Shown piece after piece: positions 6,732 to 6,790 of a DNA stretch of 6,790 bases (its first letter is position 1; the number at the start of each line of letters is the position of its first letter). This DNA comes from an uncultured Gemmatimonadota bacterium. GTDB lineage: Bacteria > Gemmatimonadota > Gemmatimonadetes > Gemmatimonadales > Gemmatimonadaceae. The notes under the pieces were generated by a model that saw nothing but the letters and a program-made list of their open reading frames with translations, was not told where the DNA came from and made no database searches. The DNA lies in assembly GCA_946887155.1 (NCBI GenBank), contig CAMPKM010000163.1:1-6790 (forward strand), in the 5' to 3' direction. The translations under genes were made by a program, and so were the position numbers.

Positions 6732-6790
6732 CTAAGTTCTTGCGGGTTCTATCTCGACCCGGATATTCCGCCACTTGCCCTGCCTGAACC
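6732..6790 (-). CDS. Possible C-terminal end of a minus-strand gene
   Basis: In one minus-strand frame the last bases of the window read FRQGKWRNIRVEIEPART and then TAG. The string KWRNIRVE is protein-like and vaguely recalls the C-terminal strand of DUF1080/concanavalin-like sugar-binding domains, but 18 residues cannot establish a family. If real, the gene would lie upstream of the cupredoxin on the same strand, separated by 81 bases that contain the octamer array. A competing frame is open to 6565 but runs through the repeats and into the cupredoxin gene, and looks like a shadow. Confidence 0.3.
   Translation of the reverse strand, partial: FRQGKWRNIRVEIEPART

Noticed and set aside
6565..6774. 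Minus-strand 69-codon open frame spanning the octamer repeats
   Set aside because: It runs through the repeats and overlaps the cupredoxin gene in another frame; no recognisable sequence.

Overview
The window is high-GC bacterial DNA that is coding almost throughout. Its gene content points to Gemmatimonadota or Acidobacteriota: a two-module orphan MacB/FtsX-type permease of the ADOP class, a very large secreted sortilin/Asp-box repeat protein, a secreted erythromycin-esterase-like protein and an exported plastocyanin-type cupredoxin. This assignment is an inference from family distributions I know; the window contains no rRNA or other marker gene.

Layout, left to right. The left edge (1-260, minus) holds the N-terminus of an erythromycin-esterase-family protein with a signal peptide and the G-E-A-T-H-G motif. 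The gap at 261-324 contains a 10-bp perfect inverted repeat followed by a GGGGTCAGACTC-type border that resembles REP/Y1-transposase-associated palindromes. Positions 325-3516 (minus) encode a 1063-residue secreted beta-propeller (sortilin/VPS10-like, BNR/Asp-box) protein with a strong ribosome binding site. A 153-bp divergent intergenic region (3517-3669) carries a 9-bp perfect inverted repeat and an imperfect 19-bp palindrome that could be operators. Positions 3670-6237 (plus) encode the ADOP permease. It converges on the minus-strand cupredoxin gene (6246-6650) with only 8 bp between stop codons. The cupredoxin's 5' flank is a run of eight degenerate GTGAG-based octamers where a ribosome binding site would be expected. 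The last 59 bases may be the C-terminal end of another minus-strand gene.

All the gene products I recognise are exported or in the membrane. The sortilin-like gene and the permease are divergent and may share regulatory DNA. The esterase and sortilin genes are co-directional but separated by the palindromic element. Nothing in the sequence shows that the genes form one pathway. I do not see a clearly new system. The observations most worth following are the palindromic element, the octamer array in front of the cupredoxin, the divergent-region inverted repeat, and the fact that all five TTA codons in the two large genes lie in a TTA-GGC context.
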